Notes: generated by a model from the letters alone, not told the origin. Shown: positions 8,904-18,400, counted from the first letter of the stretch. The stretch is 64,000 bases of DNA from JAZGGS01 sp963764825 (GCA_963764825.1 CAVXUA010000003.1:372001-436000), one strand, 5' to 3'. Made by a program: numbers and translations.

Positions 8904-8950
8904 GCTGACCAGCGACGTAACCCAGCTGCTGTTTTGCATTAGCGTGTTTG
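8904..8950. repeat. attC-like palindrome, copy 3 (degenerate)
   Basis: The right half, CAGCTGCTGTTTTGCATTAG followed by CGTGTTTG, matches copies 1 and 2 closely. The left arm (CCAGCGACG) pairs poorly. Confidence 0.5.
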
Positions 8951-9029
8951 ATGGTTTCCTATTTTTAGACAAGGCATATTAAACAATCGTTTGGGTGAAA
9001 TTAGAAAAATTAGGTTGGCACTTGCGGTA

Positions 9030-9125
9030 CAGTACGGCAAAACATCTGATGAATATAAAGATTCGTTAAGATGTTAAAATAGTTAGAATAATAGGAAGGA
9101 CGAGAATTAATCTCGCTCTTTTTAA
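9030..9125 (+). repeat. Intergenic repeat copy A with terminal hairpin
   Basis: About 95 bp beginning CAGTACGGCAAAACATCTGA and ending in a GCGAGA/TCTCGC-type hairpin plus a T-run, so it may also terminate transcription. It is very close in sequence to 14306-14399 and more distantly related to 12146-12235 and 17656-17750. Confidence 0.8.
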
Positions 9126-9297
9126 TAGTTAAGTTAAACACAACTTAGGCTACAGGTAATTTCTCCTTTTCAGCACGATTTTTTACTTACCCAGTAAGCA
9201 AGCTGTTTCGTTTTTGTAACATTCAAATGCTTATTGTGTTATTTGTGTGGTGTGATTTTTGATTCCCATTGATTTTTTAATTATGAGGATAAATTCG

Positions 9298-10597
9298 ATG
9301 CGATCAAATAATTATAAAATAAAATCACTCTTACTATCGCTTATGTTATCGTCGCTGCTTTTTTACCAATGCAATGAAGATAGCAGCATTGAACCGGATC
9401 CACCGACAGTACTACAGGTAATAGTTAAATCATCTGCGGATTCTTCAGTTATAGCCAGGGCAAATGTTGTTTTATATAACGCTAATACAGGAGAATCTGT
9501 TTCCCGCACCTTTTCCGGGAACGATGGCATTGCAAAATTCGAGAATGTTTCCGAGTGGAAATTTTTATTCTAGAATATCTGCACAGGGATTTAATGAAGT
9601 TCCACAGGGAAGTGTAAGTCCGGTTCCGTTTTCTGTTACATCTGGTCAAACATTCTCCCAAACTTATTATATGGATGAGCTACTGGGAACTTTTGGAAAG
9701 ATTGAGGGAACAGTTACACCTAATCTTAGTGGGTTTTTGATCGTTGCTACATCAGCAGGTATGAATGCAGAATATCACACTTATTCGGGTCCGGATGGAT
9801 ATTTTGTTTTGTTCAACGTCCCCTATAGCTCATATGGAGTTGATGCTATAAAATCCGGTTATCAATCAGCAAATCAACCGCAGGTTACTCTTTCTTCTAG
9901 TTCATCGTCGGCTACTGTTCAGATAAATGTAAATCAAATTACTGGATCTACCCTAACCGGTAAAGTAACTTTTCTTGCTGCTCAAAATGGTATTGTGGAT
10001 ATCTCACTGCTACATAAAATTTCCCATTCAGTAGTTAACGGACTAACAACTATGATTGACACAAGCAGAAATTATGTAATAAACAATATCCCCGCAGGTG
10101 AATACATTGCCTGGGCTTCCTATGAGAATGACGATTATGTTATGGACCCTGATTGGATATTCAAGAATCCAGGAGCGCTGAATGTTTCTTTTGCAACAGA
10201 CACATCTAAAGTGCGGGACTTCAGTGTAACCGGTGCAATCAATATAGTCTCCCCTACAAACCCTGCTAATTCAATTACACCTGCTCTGGCAGACTCGGTT
10301 GTTCCGACTTTTCAATGGATTGCTTATCCACAAACGAAAGAATATATTATTGAAGTGAGAAATATAAACGGGAATCTAATCTGGGGTGGTTTTACAGCTA
10401 GTGGGGAAATCCGCCACGCGCAAATTCCTAAAGAATGGAATAGTGTCGAATTTAATTTTGATGGATCTGCGTTAATGCAGTTACAGCCAGGTAATATATA
10501 TCAGTGGAGATTATACTCTGATGATGAAGCAACAGCTGGTGTTCAGACATTACTTTCAGCAAGTGAAGATTTATCGGGATTATTTATTACGCCTTAA
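9298..10597 (+). CDS. Lipoprotein with carboxypeptidase-regulatory-like repeats (one frameshift)
   Basis: About 432 residues once a single extra T in the run at 9548-9550 is removed. The upstream frame ends early in ENVSEWKFLF, while the other frame continues SGNFYSRISAQGFNEVPQG. I place the start at ATG 9298: GAGGAT lies upstream and a lipoprotein signal follows (LSSLLFYQCNED). Two or three beta-sandwich modules of CarboxypepD_reg type follow, the first with SSVIARANVVLYNANTGESV, a later one with AEYHTYSGPDGYFVLFNVPY. The C-terminal 130 residues resemble an Ig-like surface domain. There is no T9SS sorting domain, so surface display would be through the lipid anchor. Confidence 0.75.
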
Positions 10598-10617
10598 TTT
10601 GTTAGAATGCAAAATAC

Positions 10618-10639
10618 AAAGGGAGCGTTAGCTCCCTTT
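10618..10639. terminator. Bidirectional terminator between convergent genes
   Basis: GGGAGC-GTTA-GCTCCC at 10621-10636 with AAA before and TTT after. It sits in the 44-bp gap between two convergent genes. Confidence 0.8.
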
Positions 10640-10641
10640 GT

Positions 10642-11890
10642 TTATTTCATCAAAATCATTTTCTTTGTTTTAGCAAATTTTCCAGCCTGCAGTTTGTAGA
10701 AATAAATTCCGCTTGTAAGACTTGCAGCATCCCAATTATAATTATAGGTGCCCGCATTTAACTCTTCAGAAACCAGCACAGCTACACTTTTTCCAAGTAA
10801 GTTAAATACTTCCAATGTTACCATTGATGTTTGAGGAAGAGAGAATTGAATTTTTGTGCTTGGGTTAAACGGATTAGGATAATTCTGTAAAACCAGGAAG
10901 ACTGAGGGTACTTCGCCTGTTTCTTCCTCAATATAAGTTACCCCTCCGTTGCTTGTATAAAGGATGGTGCCCTGGCTTCCTACAACCCAACCATTATTTG
11001 CATCGGTAAAAAATACTGAGCCGAAACCCGCATTAGTCCCGCTGTTTTGATTAATCCAGTTCGAGCCGCTGTCGGTAGTATATAATATTAATCCGGATAG
11101 ACCTATTATCCACCCGGTGCTATTATCTATAAAGCGAATCGAGTAAAGTCCCTCTGTTGTATCACTGTTTTGCGGTTCCCAGTTTGTCCCTCCATTTGTA
11201 GTTTTAAAAATTGTCCCTTCGTTTCCAGCCACCCAGCCAGTTGCATCGGAAATGAAGAATACCGCACGCAAATAATTAGTTGTTGCCGCAGTTTGAGCTA
11301 TCCAATTATCTCCTCCATCTGTAGTTTTAATAATTGTACTAAGGGTATTAGAAGGATTGCCTCCAACTGCCCAACCGGTATTTTCATTAACAAAAAATAT
11401 TCCCCTATAATCGGATGCCTCGGCAGTTTGAGGTACCCAATTTAAACCACCATCGCTGGTCTTAAGTATCTGTTCACCTTCTCCGGCAGCCCATCCGGTA
11501 GTAGGAGAAACAAAGAATACTGAATTTAATTGATTAGGAAGAGTGTCAGTCTGAATTGGCCAGGTAGCACCGCCATCAGTAGTATGATGGACCATACCAA
11601 CATTGCTTGGTGTAAAATTTCCACCAACCGCCCAACCATCGGACCCGGAAGTGAAAAATACTGAGTTGAAATAATTAATCGTTCCACTTACTTGCTCAGA
11701 CCAATTATTCCCACCGTCGGTTGTGTTAACTATTACACCGTCCCAACCAACAGCCCAACCATTTAACCCATCAATAAAAAACACGGACTGCAATGTTTCT
11801 CCAACTCCACTTGATTGGGGTAACCATTGAGAAAACGTTACTTGTTGAAAAAGAAAGAAAGAAAAAACAGAATAAGGTTAGATACTTCAT
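10642..11890 (-). CDS. T9SS-sorted YCF48-like repeat protein (one frameshift)
   Basis: About 415 residues: signal peptide, six or more repeats of about 45 residues of the YCF48/BNR beta-propeller type (GWAVGWDGVIVNTTDGGNNW and similar; each ends with a Ser/Asn-Trp pair), and a T9SS sorting domain (LQNYPNPFNPSTKI ... KKMILMK). The uninterrupted frame starts at 11793, but a strong AGGAGG and ATG lie at 11890. Removing one base from the A6 run at 11862-11867 joins a proper signal peptide (MKYLTLFC...). Such proteins are exported beta-propellers, and ligands are usually unknown. It converges on the lipoprotein gene to its left. Confidence 0.85.
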
Positions 11891-12145
11891 GTTACCTCCT
11901 ACTGAAGAGCAATGATTATTAAAAGAATACTTCGTGAGAGCGAACTGTAATTAATCTCACGGGCTTATTCAAAAAACCAACCTTCAACACTAAACTGTAT
12001 GAGAAGAGAAAAAGTATTGGTTATAGTTAGATATTATTTTTTGTAAATCCAAGAAGTATCAGTTTGTAAATAGCAACTAAAAAGTTTTTCTATATAATTA
12101 AAACAGTATTAAGAAAGTAATGCTTTAATAAGCATTATAAAAAAA

Positions 12146-12235
12146 CAGTAATGAGTATCAAGATTCGCTTAAGTTTTGATTGGTTAGAGGCAAGAAGCAA
12201 GAAGTAAGGGCGAGTTGGTAGCTCGCCCTTTTTAA
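12146..12235 (+). repeat. Intergenic repeat copy C with terminal hairpin
   Basis: Begins CAGTAATGAGTATCAAGATT and ends in AAGGGCGAG-loop-CTCGCCCTT followed by T5. It is most like 17656-17750. It lies between the 5' end of the YCF48-like gene and the 3' end of the DUF4382 gene. Nothing else is recognised in the gap 11891-12266. Confidence 0.75.
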
Positions 12236-12266
12236 TAACTAAGAATGATAATAAATCAATTTGGTG

Positions 12267-13070
12267 CTACCTTTCCTCAAGGGTAACAATTCCAATATCA
12301 GTTATTTGGTTGGCTAAAACATTAACGCCGGTTATTGTTGTATCCCTGTAAATTAAAGTGTCTGCAGGAGTTATATGAACATTGTAATTTCCTTCCGGTA
12401 AAGCCATTAGCTTAAATAAACCGGTAAGATCTGTAAATGTTGATGCAGTATCTATTCCTACCAAAGTCCAAATCGTCGGATCAGCATCTAATGGTAACAC
12501 TTGTCCAGCAATCGCCCCCGATATGACAACCGGAACAACTCTTATGGTTGGTTTAAGTTTATATTGTCCGTTTCCAGTAATGATAATTGATTTATCAACA
12601 TTGAAATCTAAGTACAGCTCATATAGTTTTCCATCCTCAATTTCAAATGAATGATTCAATTTTATTCCTGTTTGGGCTCCACTCGGAATAGTTAAAGGAT
12701 ATTTTACACCGTTATCCACAACATAATTACAATCTTCAACGATTAAACGAATTTGAGTATATTTACCTGCGGATAAAGATGTATCCCCAAGCACTGCGCT
12801 TGCACCATTCTGTAACAGCAAAAGATCAAAATACCTTAAAGAATCATTAATTACATCCCAGCTTCCTGCAGTAGTATCAGTACCAGCATCGTGTACTTCT
12901 ACCCGCGATATGCAAATAACAACTGAGTCTAATGTTGATGGTGAATCAATTAAAGTCAGCCTTATTGAACCTACACCCCCATTAGGTGTGGGTTCAGTTG
13001 TGTTGTTTTCAGAACATTGCCATAAGGATATTAATAACATAAATAAAATTGAATAAGATAGTATTCTCAT
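12267..13070 (-). CDS. DUF4382 lipoprotein
   Basis: 267 residues, lipoprotein signal ending LWQCSEN. Residues 33-175 match DUF4382: GSIRLTLIDSPSTLDSVVIC opens the domain, then RYFDLLLLQNGASAVLGDT and SAGKYTQIRLIV, all hallmark stretches. The last 80 residues form a CarboxypepD_reg-like beta-sandwich (ASTFTDLTGLFKLMALPEGN). It is probably an outer-surface lipoprotein, with its binding partner unknown. It appears to be transcribed alone. Confidence 0.85.
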   Translation of the reverse strand: MRILSYSILFMLLISLWQCSENNTTEPTPNGGVGSIRLTLIDSPSTLDSVVICISRVEVHDAGTDTTAGSWDVINDSLRYFDLLLLQNGASAVLGDTSLSAGKYTQIRLIVEDCNYVVDNGVKYPLTIPSGAQTGIKLNHSFEIEDGKLYELYLDFNVDKSIIITGNGQYKLKPTIRVVPVVISGAIAGQVLPLDADPTIWTLVGIDTASTFTDLTGLFKLMALPEGNYNVHITPADTLIYRDTTITGVNVLANQITDIGIVTLEER

Positions 13071-13335
13071 TTTCTAGTTCCTTAGAGTTAATATTTAATT
13101 AAACGAATTAATGAAAAATTAAAATTGCAGGGTGTAATAATCTACTTGATAGGCAAATAATATACCATTCAATTTATTAATACTCTACTTTTAAATTTTA
13201 GAATCAATGTTGACATCAGTACCAAATTATCAGTAATAAAAGGTTTTCTCTTTCCTTTCTGAATTAATTAATTTTGTCAATATTGACTCATTGCGAGAAT
13301 TATCCGTCATATTTTTCAGATAATATCAAATAAAA

Positions 13336-13363
13336 ACCCCTGCCAATGTTATTAAGCAGGGGT
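13336..13363 (-). terminator. Putative terminator (CCCCTGC/GCAGGGG hairpin)
   Basis: A 7-8 bp stem with an 11-base loop. Read on the minus strand it is followed by a T5 run. It may once have served the decayed bactofilin at 13750-14142. The remaining sequence of the gap 13071-13749 shows no gene or other signal. Confidence 0.55.
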
Positions 13364-13749
13364 AGGTAAGTAAAACATTATTACGCTACATCATTCTAAT
13401 TTTAAGATACAGCGTTACCCCAAGAGCGATATTAATATTGCAATATAAACTAGTAACATAGGATCCCTCACTATATTAAATAGTTACGAAATTATTCACA
13501 ACAACAATGCCGCATAAAAGAACCTTTTTTATAATAATTGCTAATACTTACCTGTTTCCAAATGATAAATATCATTTCAACTGTTTAATAATAGAGCACG
13601 CTTAAGATTTTTAAGCTTAATGGTTGGTAAGCAACGGATACTATAATTTGTTCCTTTTAAGTGGGAATTCTCACCAAATCGTATCCCTATTTTTTTATGG
13701 AGGATAAAAACTCTTTTCCTAAACAGTTAATCTATTTGATACTTATTGG

Positions 13750-14142
13750 TTACTTGGTAATGCTTGGTTTAGTTGGCTCTTTGGGTTTCCAGGTATTTTC
13801 CGCATCTCCCATTTTACTTTTCCCATCGAACCTGGCACCAGCTTCAATCACCAAAATTTTAGTAAAAATATCTCCCTTGAGATATCCGGTAGGATCAAGC
13901 ACTAGTTTTTCATTAGCTCTTACAGTTCGAAGCCTGTCTGCCAACGTATGGAGTCAGCGTTTATTTGTCCGTTCACTTTCCCTTTAATCCACGACAACTT
14001 TCTTAGCGTAGAAATATCTTCTGTATTTCAGCCTCTACCCTGATATATACACTGCTTGTAATTTCCAATCTATTATAACCCCGTTGCTTATTATAGTGGT
14101 TTCGTCGGTTTGCGATCCTTCAAATGTCGTGCTTTTGAGCAT
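13750..14142 (-). pseudogene. Decayed bactofilin copy
   Basis: A second copy of the intact bactofilin at 17071-17478. It keeps a matching start (AAGGAGAAAAA before ATG 14142; MLKSTTFEGSQTDETTIISN) and a matching 3' half (ANEKLVLDPTGYLKGDIFTK ... KMGDAENTWKPKEP). The middle has substitutions, stops and indels, for example the frame ends soon after IIDWKLQAV. It reads in no single frame, so it is non-functional. The short plus-strand frame over it is only its shadow. Confidence 0.85.
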
Positions 14143-14300
14143 AAAATTTTTCTCCTTATACAATTTAATATTCCCGGCAAATTGCTAATAACTATATTCG
14201 CCAAATAAAAGTTCGATAGTAATATATCCTTAATCCAGCCACAATTGCTACCCAATTCAATAATCCATCCGGTGAATAATGATTATAGGTTTATGTCTTC
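13770..14300 (-). repeat. Segmental duplication, decayed copy
   Basis: Covers the decayed bactofilin plus its upstream flank. The flank shares AATTCAATAATCCATCCGGT and much surrounding text with 17505-17640, so about 530 bp were duplicated, not just the gene. The intact partner segment is 17105-17640. Confidence 0.75.
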
Positions 14301-14305
14301 CAGCG

Positions 14306-14399
14306 CAGTACGGCAAAACATCTGATGAGTATAAAGATTCGCTAAGCTATTAAAATAATTAGAATAATAGGAAGGGCGAGAATTAATCTCGCCCTTTTA
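14306..14399 (+). repeat. Intergenic repeat copy B with terminal hairpin
   Basis: Starts CAGTACGGCAAAACATCTGA like copy A and differs from it at only a few positions. It ends in AAGGGCGAGA/TCTCGCCCTT plus T4. It adjoins the duplicated bactofilin segment. No gene is seen between it and 14631. Confidence 0.8.
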
Positions 14400-14630
14400 T
14401 AACTCATCACCAATTCACCTGGAAATTTTTTCTAAACTATACAAGTAAATCTCGACTAATTGAACACTTCCTTCATTACAATTTTATCATTTTATCATAA
14501 TGTTTCCCGGAATAATATTTGCAGCAATTAGAAATGAACGATTTAATACTATTTGGATTGAATGTCCTGATTCCAACAGCTAATCTGAATAATAAAAAAT
14601 ATTCAAAGGCAAATAACCGGATATGTTAAA

Positions 14631-15228
14631 ATGAAAAAACTACTGATTGCTTCAGCATTATTAATAATAGTACTTGTTTATTTCTTTTATCCTGAAACAG
14701 TAATTAGCTATCCAGCAGGGGTAATGGCCGCTGAACCTCCGCAACAGACAAATCTTACCAGCGAATTGAAATGGACTTCTGAAGAAATATACTTTAGAAG
14801 CACTTGCTGAATATAAAATAAAAGCAAGGGTCTTAAGCCGTAATAATTTTTCATTTGGTAAAGAAAGTGATTTATCACCTTTTGATCTGGCACTTGGATG
14901 GGGACCAATGTCGGATCAGAGTATAATTGATAAGATAGATATTTCTCAAAGAAACAGATGGTATCATTGGCAGGCAGATGTATTCCCAATTCCGAAGAAG
15001 GATATTAGTTTAAATAGTGCCAATGTTCATATAATACCAAAGGATGAAGCAATTGAAGACAAATTTGACAAAGTCTATAGGGGAAGTCTGATTGAAATGA
15101 AAGGATATCTTGTGAAGGTAACTACTTCAGAAGGATGGCGATGGATAAGTTCACTCAGAAGAGACGATACCGGGGGAGGTTCGTGCGAGTTGTTTTGGGT
15201 TGAAGAGATTAATGTATTGGATCAATAG
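14631..15228 (+). CDS. Conserved membrane-anchored hypothetical protein (one frameshift)
   Basis: About 198 residues after removal of one T in the run at 14793-14795. ATG 14631 starts an N-terminal membrane anchor (LLIASALLIIVLVYFFYP). After the lesion the frame continues as a family I recognise as widely conserved but unnamed. Its blocks are RVLSRNNFSFGKESDLSPFD, LALGWGPMSDQ, ISQRNRWYHWQ, NSANVHIIPKD, GYLVKVTTSEGWRWISSL and DTGGGSCELFWVEE. The conserved His residues (WYHW, NVH) and acidic residues suggest a metal site, but no function is known. The domain is probably periplasmic. Confidence 0.75.
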
Positions 15229-15490
15229 AAAATAAATGAATCCGCTTTACAGCATCAATACAAATCATTATAGTCTTCATCAGTCTATTCATCTATTGAA
15301 ATAAAATTATCCCTGCCAGCTCAGGGCTTACTATTAACATTTAACAAATAAGTGTAACCCAACCAAAACATTCCTGCCCTAATTACTAAACATTAAACCA
15401 GATAAATGCTTGATTAAACTTAATAATCTCAATAAAAATCTGGCAGGATATTTATACTAAGAGATGAGCTTTAGGATAAGGAGATTTTAT

Positions 15491-16229
15491 ATGTTTAGAT
15501 TAAAAATTACCAGGATGATATTTTTATTGGCAGTAGTATCCTATTTGGTTGGCTGCTCAGCTCATCAAATAATTCTTCCCCCGTTATTTGATATTCAGCC
15601 GCTTGAAGAACAAATCGGTTATTTCAACGAAGAGGAAACACAATGTGCAAATACCTATATGGAATTCATCGGACAGGAAGAAGACCTTTTCCTATTTTAT
15701 GTTGAGGTAGAAAATAACTCAGAAGATGTACTTGCTGTTTATCCCACAGAAATTTATTTAGAAGTAGTTGAAGAGGCTCATACTCAAAATAATATGTACA
15801 CAAAGAAATATTCTGCTTTAGATCCGGAACGGGAGATTGCAGAAATAAACCGTAATGATGAAAGAAGAAGATGACCGTCACGATTTAGCTACAGCAGGGA
15901 ACATCTTTTTTGGCATTTTAAGTGTTGTTGTAGATTTAACCAGCGATAATGAATACAAAGAAGAAAATGTTGCTGTGGATGTTATCAGTACAGGAGTGAA
16001 CCAGGTTGGTGAGGAAGTCTTTCATTCGGATATTGAAAAAGATTTGGAAGAGGTAAAAGAATTCTGGAAACATGAAGTTCTGAATGAATCAGTTCTAAAT
16101 CCTGGCGATACTATTGGCGGACTCGTTTATTTGCCATTCAGTAACAGTGCGGAGTTTTTTAAAGTTATAGTCCCCGTTTGTGAATTGCCCGAATCACATT
16201 TGTTCACGCAGATGCAGATAAATAAATAG
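15491..16229 (+). CDS. Hypothetical lipoprotein (one frameshift)
   Basis: Two overlapping frames join near 15847-15870 to give about 245 residues. AAGGAG before ATG 15491 favours that start over 15464. The signal ends YLVGCSAH (lipobox). The first half has a beta-rich region (LFLFYVEVENNSEDVLAVYP), then a conserved-looking HDLATAGNIFFGILSVVVD helix. The end is a beta strand set (LNPGDTIGGLVYLPFSNSAE), typical of small envelope lipoproteins. No family is recognised. Confidence 0.65.
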
Positions 16230-16268
16230 GGGCTGAGATCACTTCATCAACATCTATCCGCCGTAGTT

Positions 16269-16322
16269 TTAACGTAGGAAGACCATCTTCTTAATCTTAG
16301 CAAAATCATCTGTTTGCAGCCT
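16269..16322 (-). pseudogene. Remnant of a T9SS sorting domain
   Basis: Eighteen codons read RLQTDDFAKIKKMVFLR and a stop, which is the end of a T9SS C-terminal domain. Nothing of the rest of the gene can be read upstream, so only the tail survives. Confidence 0.7.
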
Positions 16323-16505
16323 GGGTGATAATTGGCGCTTTTATTTTAACTCCCTTGCTTATTTCATTTCTGTAGCTTAATCGAACAAAAATATTAAGGC
16401 AAGAAATATAAACTTACTGGCAAAAGTGATTGTGGAAGAATATAAAAAAAGGAATAGTTTTTGTTTACTTTCTTGTAATGAAATTGAAGTAAATGGAGAA
16501 AAATT

Positions 16506-16886
16506 GTGAAATTTCTCGTTATTTTAATGTTTTTAGGCGCCATTGGTGGCGGAGTTTATTGTATATCTGCTATAGAAATCGAGAGCGATGTAGAAGTTAC
16601 AGGTAATCTACAAAGGTCTCAGCAGACAATTGACGTTATTGACGATACAGAGGCATCGGGCTCCTTATTTTTCATTGTAGTTAATGGAAAAGTAAAAAAC
16701 AATTTAAAGAAACCTATAAAGAATGTGTTTATTAAATACACTATAGGCGGGCAGCAAACCAGTGCAACAATTTTTGATATTGCACCTGGACAAGTATTAG
16801 ATTTTAACACAAAGGGGATTCAAACTACAGCAGCAAATCCAGAATTTTCTTATGAGGGTGTTTATTACGATGAAACATCTATGTAA
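16506..16886 (+). CDS. Membrane-anchored FxLYD-like protein
   Basis: 126 residues from a GTG start at 16506, with GGAG seven bases upstream. One N-terminal membrane anchor (FLVILMFLGAIGGGVYCISA) is followed by a small beta-sandwich. VNGKVKNNLKKPIKNVFIKY and FDIAPGQVLDFN resemble the FxLYD/DUF3426-type extracytoplasmic domain. It is probably attached to the cytoplasmic membrane facing the periplasm, with its role unknown. Confidence 0.6.
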   Translation: MKFLVILMFLGAIGGGVYCISAIEIESDVEVTGNLQRSQQTIDVIDDTEASGSLFFIVVNGKVKNNLKKPIKNVFIKYTIGGQQTSATIFDIAPGQVLDFNTKGIQTTAANPEFSYEGVYYDETSM

Positions 16887-16939
16887 TCCCAGAAATAAAT
16901 ATTAATGCAAAATAAAGTTAACGATTGGCAATTAATAAA

Positions 16940-16972
16940 AAGCCCCGCGTTGTTCTGGGGCCTGTGAATCTA
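16940..16972 (-). terminator. Terminator for the intact bactofilin
   Basis: GCCCC...GGGGC hairpin at about 16943-16962, with AAAAA on its left that becomes a T-run on the minus strand. It lies about 100 bp beyond the bactofilin stop. Confidence 0.65.
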
Positions 16973-17070
16973 AAGTTCAGATCTTTACTGCATCAGGATG
17001 ACGGCAAGGCGGGTTCCCCCTTTAATTAGTTTAAATTATTATATATACAGTTGAAACTATATACGCTTGA

Positions 17071-17478
17071 TTATTTTTTAATGTTGGATTCAGTTTTATG
17101 AGGTTCTTTGGGTTTCCAGGTATTTTCCGAATCTCCCATTTTACTTTTCCCATCGAACCCGGCACCAGCTTCAATCACCAAAATTTTAGTGAAAATATCT
17201 CCCTTAAGATATCCTTTAGGATCAAGCACTAGTTTTTCACTAGCTCTTACAGTTCCGGAAACCTTTCCGCCTATCGTTATGGAATCTGCGTTTATTTGTC
17301 CGTTCACTTTCCCCCCTTCACCCACTACAACATTCCTTTGTGATGAAATATCTCCTTGTATTTCACCCTCTATCCTGATATTTCCGCTGCAGGTTAATTT
17401 CCCATCTATTTTAACCCCATTGCTTATTATGGTGGTTTCGTGGGATTGTGATTCTTCGAATGAAGTGCTTTTAAGCAT
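17071..17478 (-). CDS. Bactofilin (intact copy)
   Basis: 135-residue cytoskeletal bactofilin (polymer-forming, DUF583). Hallmarks are the right-handed beta-helix repeats GVKIDGKLTCSGNIRIEGEI, QGDISSQRNVVVGEGGKVNG and QINADSITIGGKVSGTV, then GYLKGDIFTKILVIEAGAGF, followed by a disordered Lys-rich tail. Bactofilins self-assemble without nucleotide and position envelope-shaping enzymes. I choose ATG 17478 over an upstream TTG because AAGGAGAAA lies just before it. Its decayed duplicate is at 13750-14142. Confidence 0.9.
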   Translation of the reverse strand: MLKSTSFEESQSHETTIISNGVKIDGKLTCSGNIRIEGEIQGDISSQRNVVVGEGGKVNGQINADSITIGGKVSGTVRASEKLVLDPKGYLKGDIFTKILVIEAGAGFDGKSKMGDSENTWKPKEPHKTESNIKK

Positions 17479-17640
17479 AAAATGTTTCTCCTTATTCAAT
17501 TAATGTTCCCGGCAAATTACTAAATACCATATTCGCCATCTACAAATACGATGGTAATATATCCTTATTCCAATGTCAATTGCCACCCAATTCAATAATC
17601 CATCCGGTGAATAACGATTGTTAGATTTATGACTTACAGG
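17105..17640 (-). repeat. Segmental duplication, intact copy
   Basis: Contains the intact bactofilin and about 135 bp of upstream flank that is recognisable again at 14165-14300. It is followed by repeat copy D, as the other segment is followed by copy B. Confidence 0.75.
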
Positions 17641-17655
17641 GTAGTAATGTAAAAG

Positions 17656-17750
17656 CAGTAATGAGTATAAGAATTCGGTTATGTTTTGATTTGCTTGTAG
17701 TAAGTAGACTTTAGGGATTAGCTAGGGCGAGCGGGTGACTCGCCCTTTAA
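17656..17750 (+). repeat. Intergenic repeat copy D with terminal hairpin
   Basis: Begins CAGTAATGAGTATAAGAATT and closes with GGGCGAG...CTCGCCC plus T3. It is related to copy C over its start and its hairpin, with a divergent middle. Confidence 0.7.
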
Positions 17751-17767
17751 TTAATTTTATAGAAATA

Positions 17768-17841
17768 TTATTTCAATAAAATCATCCTTTTTGTTTAAGT
17801 AAAAAACCTGCTTGAATTATGTACAACTAAATCCCGCTGAA
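17768..17841 (-). pseudogene. Remnant of a T9SS sorting domain
   Basis: Minus-strand text reads, over two frames, a degraded SGI(Y)-like motif, IQAGF, then TKRMILLK and a stop. This matches the end of a T9SS C-terminal domain. The body of the gene is gone. Confidence 0.6.
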
Positions 17842-17914
17842 CTTTACCACTTAAAGAATTATCATTAAATTAGTATTTACAATAATTTAACTATAAATAA
17901 AGGGTGATAACTAA

Positions 17915-18400
17915 ATGAAAAAATATTTTCATATTTTACTATTCGTTGCAATCGTTTCTTTTTCTGGCACAGTAAACGCACAAGAAAAACCAATTCAACT
18001 TTCCCTGTTCAATCCAATCCAAATATTTCCTGAAAGCTCATCAATTGCTGGTCTTCGCTTTAATCTTATTTACGGAAAGAATGCAAATGTTACAGGTCTT
18101 GATATCGGCCTGGTTAATCAAACAACCGGAACGCAAACCGGAGTTCAGTGGGGTGGTCTTAACCTTAATGATGGTGGTTTTAAAGGATGGCAATCAGGAT
18201 TTGTTAACATTACAAAAGGAAGTTCCCTCGGGTTACAAACTGGCACAGTTAATTATCATCTGGGGCATTTTAACGGGCTGCAGTTTTCAATTGTAAATTA
18301 TGCAGCAACACTAAAAGGTTTGCAGATTGGTTTGATAAATATTATAGGTAAAGGTGGATTCCTGCCTGTGTTCCCAATCTTTAACTTTGATTTTGATTGA
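17915..18400 (+). CDS. LA_2272-family surface repeat protein
   Basis: 161 residues with a Sec signal peptide (cleavage near VNAQ). The mature part is built of short repeats of the form GLxxGLVNxTxG: VTGLDIGLVNQTTGTQTGVQ, FKGWQSGFVNITKG, LGLQTGTVNYHLGHFNGLQF and LKGLQIGLINI. This matches the LA_2272-type surface repeat family (predicted beta-solenoid, pentapeptide-like). Its function is unknown, and the location is probably the outer membrane or periplasm. AAGGGTGA precedes the ATG. Confidence 0.7.
   Translation: MKKYFHILLFVAIVSFSGTVNAQEKPIQLSLFNPIQIFPESSSIAGLRFNLIYGKNANVTGLDIGLVNQTTGTQTGVQWGGLNLNDGGFKGWQSGFVNITKGSSLGLQTGTVNYHLGHFNGLQFSIVNYAATLKGLQIGLINIIGKGGFLPVFPIFNFDFD

Noticed and set aside
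9259..9297. ATG 9259 as start of the carboxypeptidase-regulatory lipoprotein
   Set aside because: The signal peptide and GAGGAT favour ATG 9298. The extra 13 residues would disrupt the lipoprotein signal.
13661..13987. Plus-strand frame over the decayed bactofilin
   Set aside because: Its sequence is the antisense of bactofilin codons, and the same shadow occurs over the intact copy at 17108-17503.
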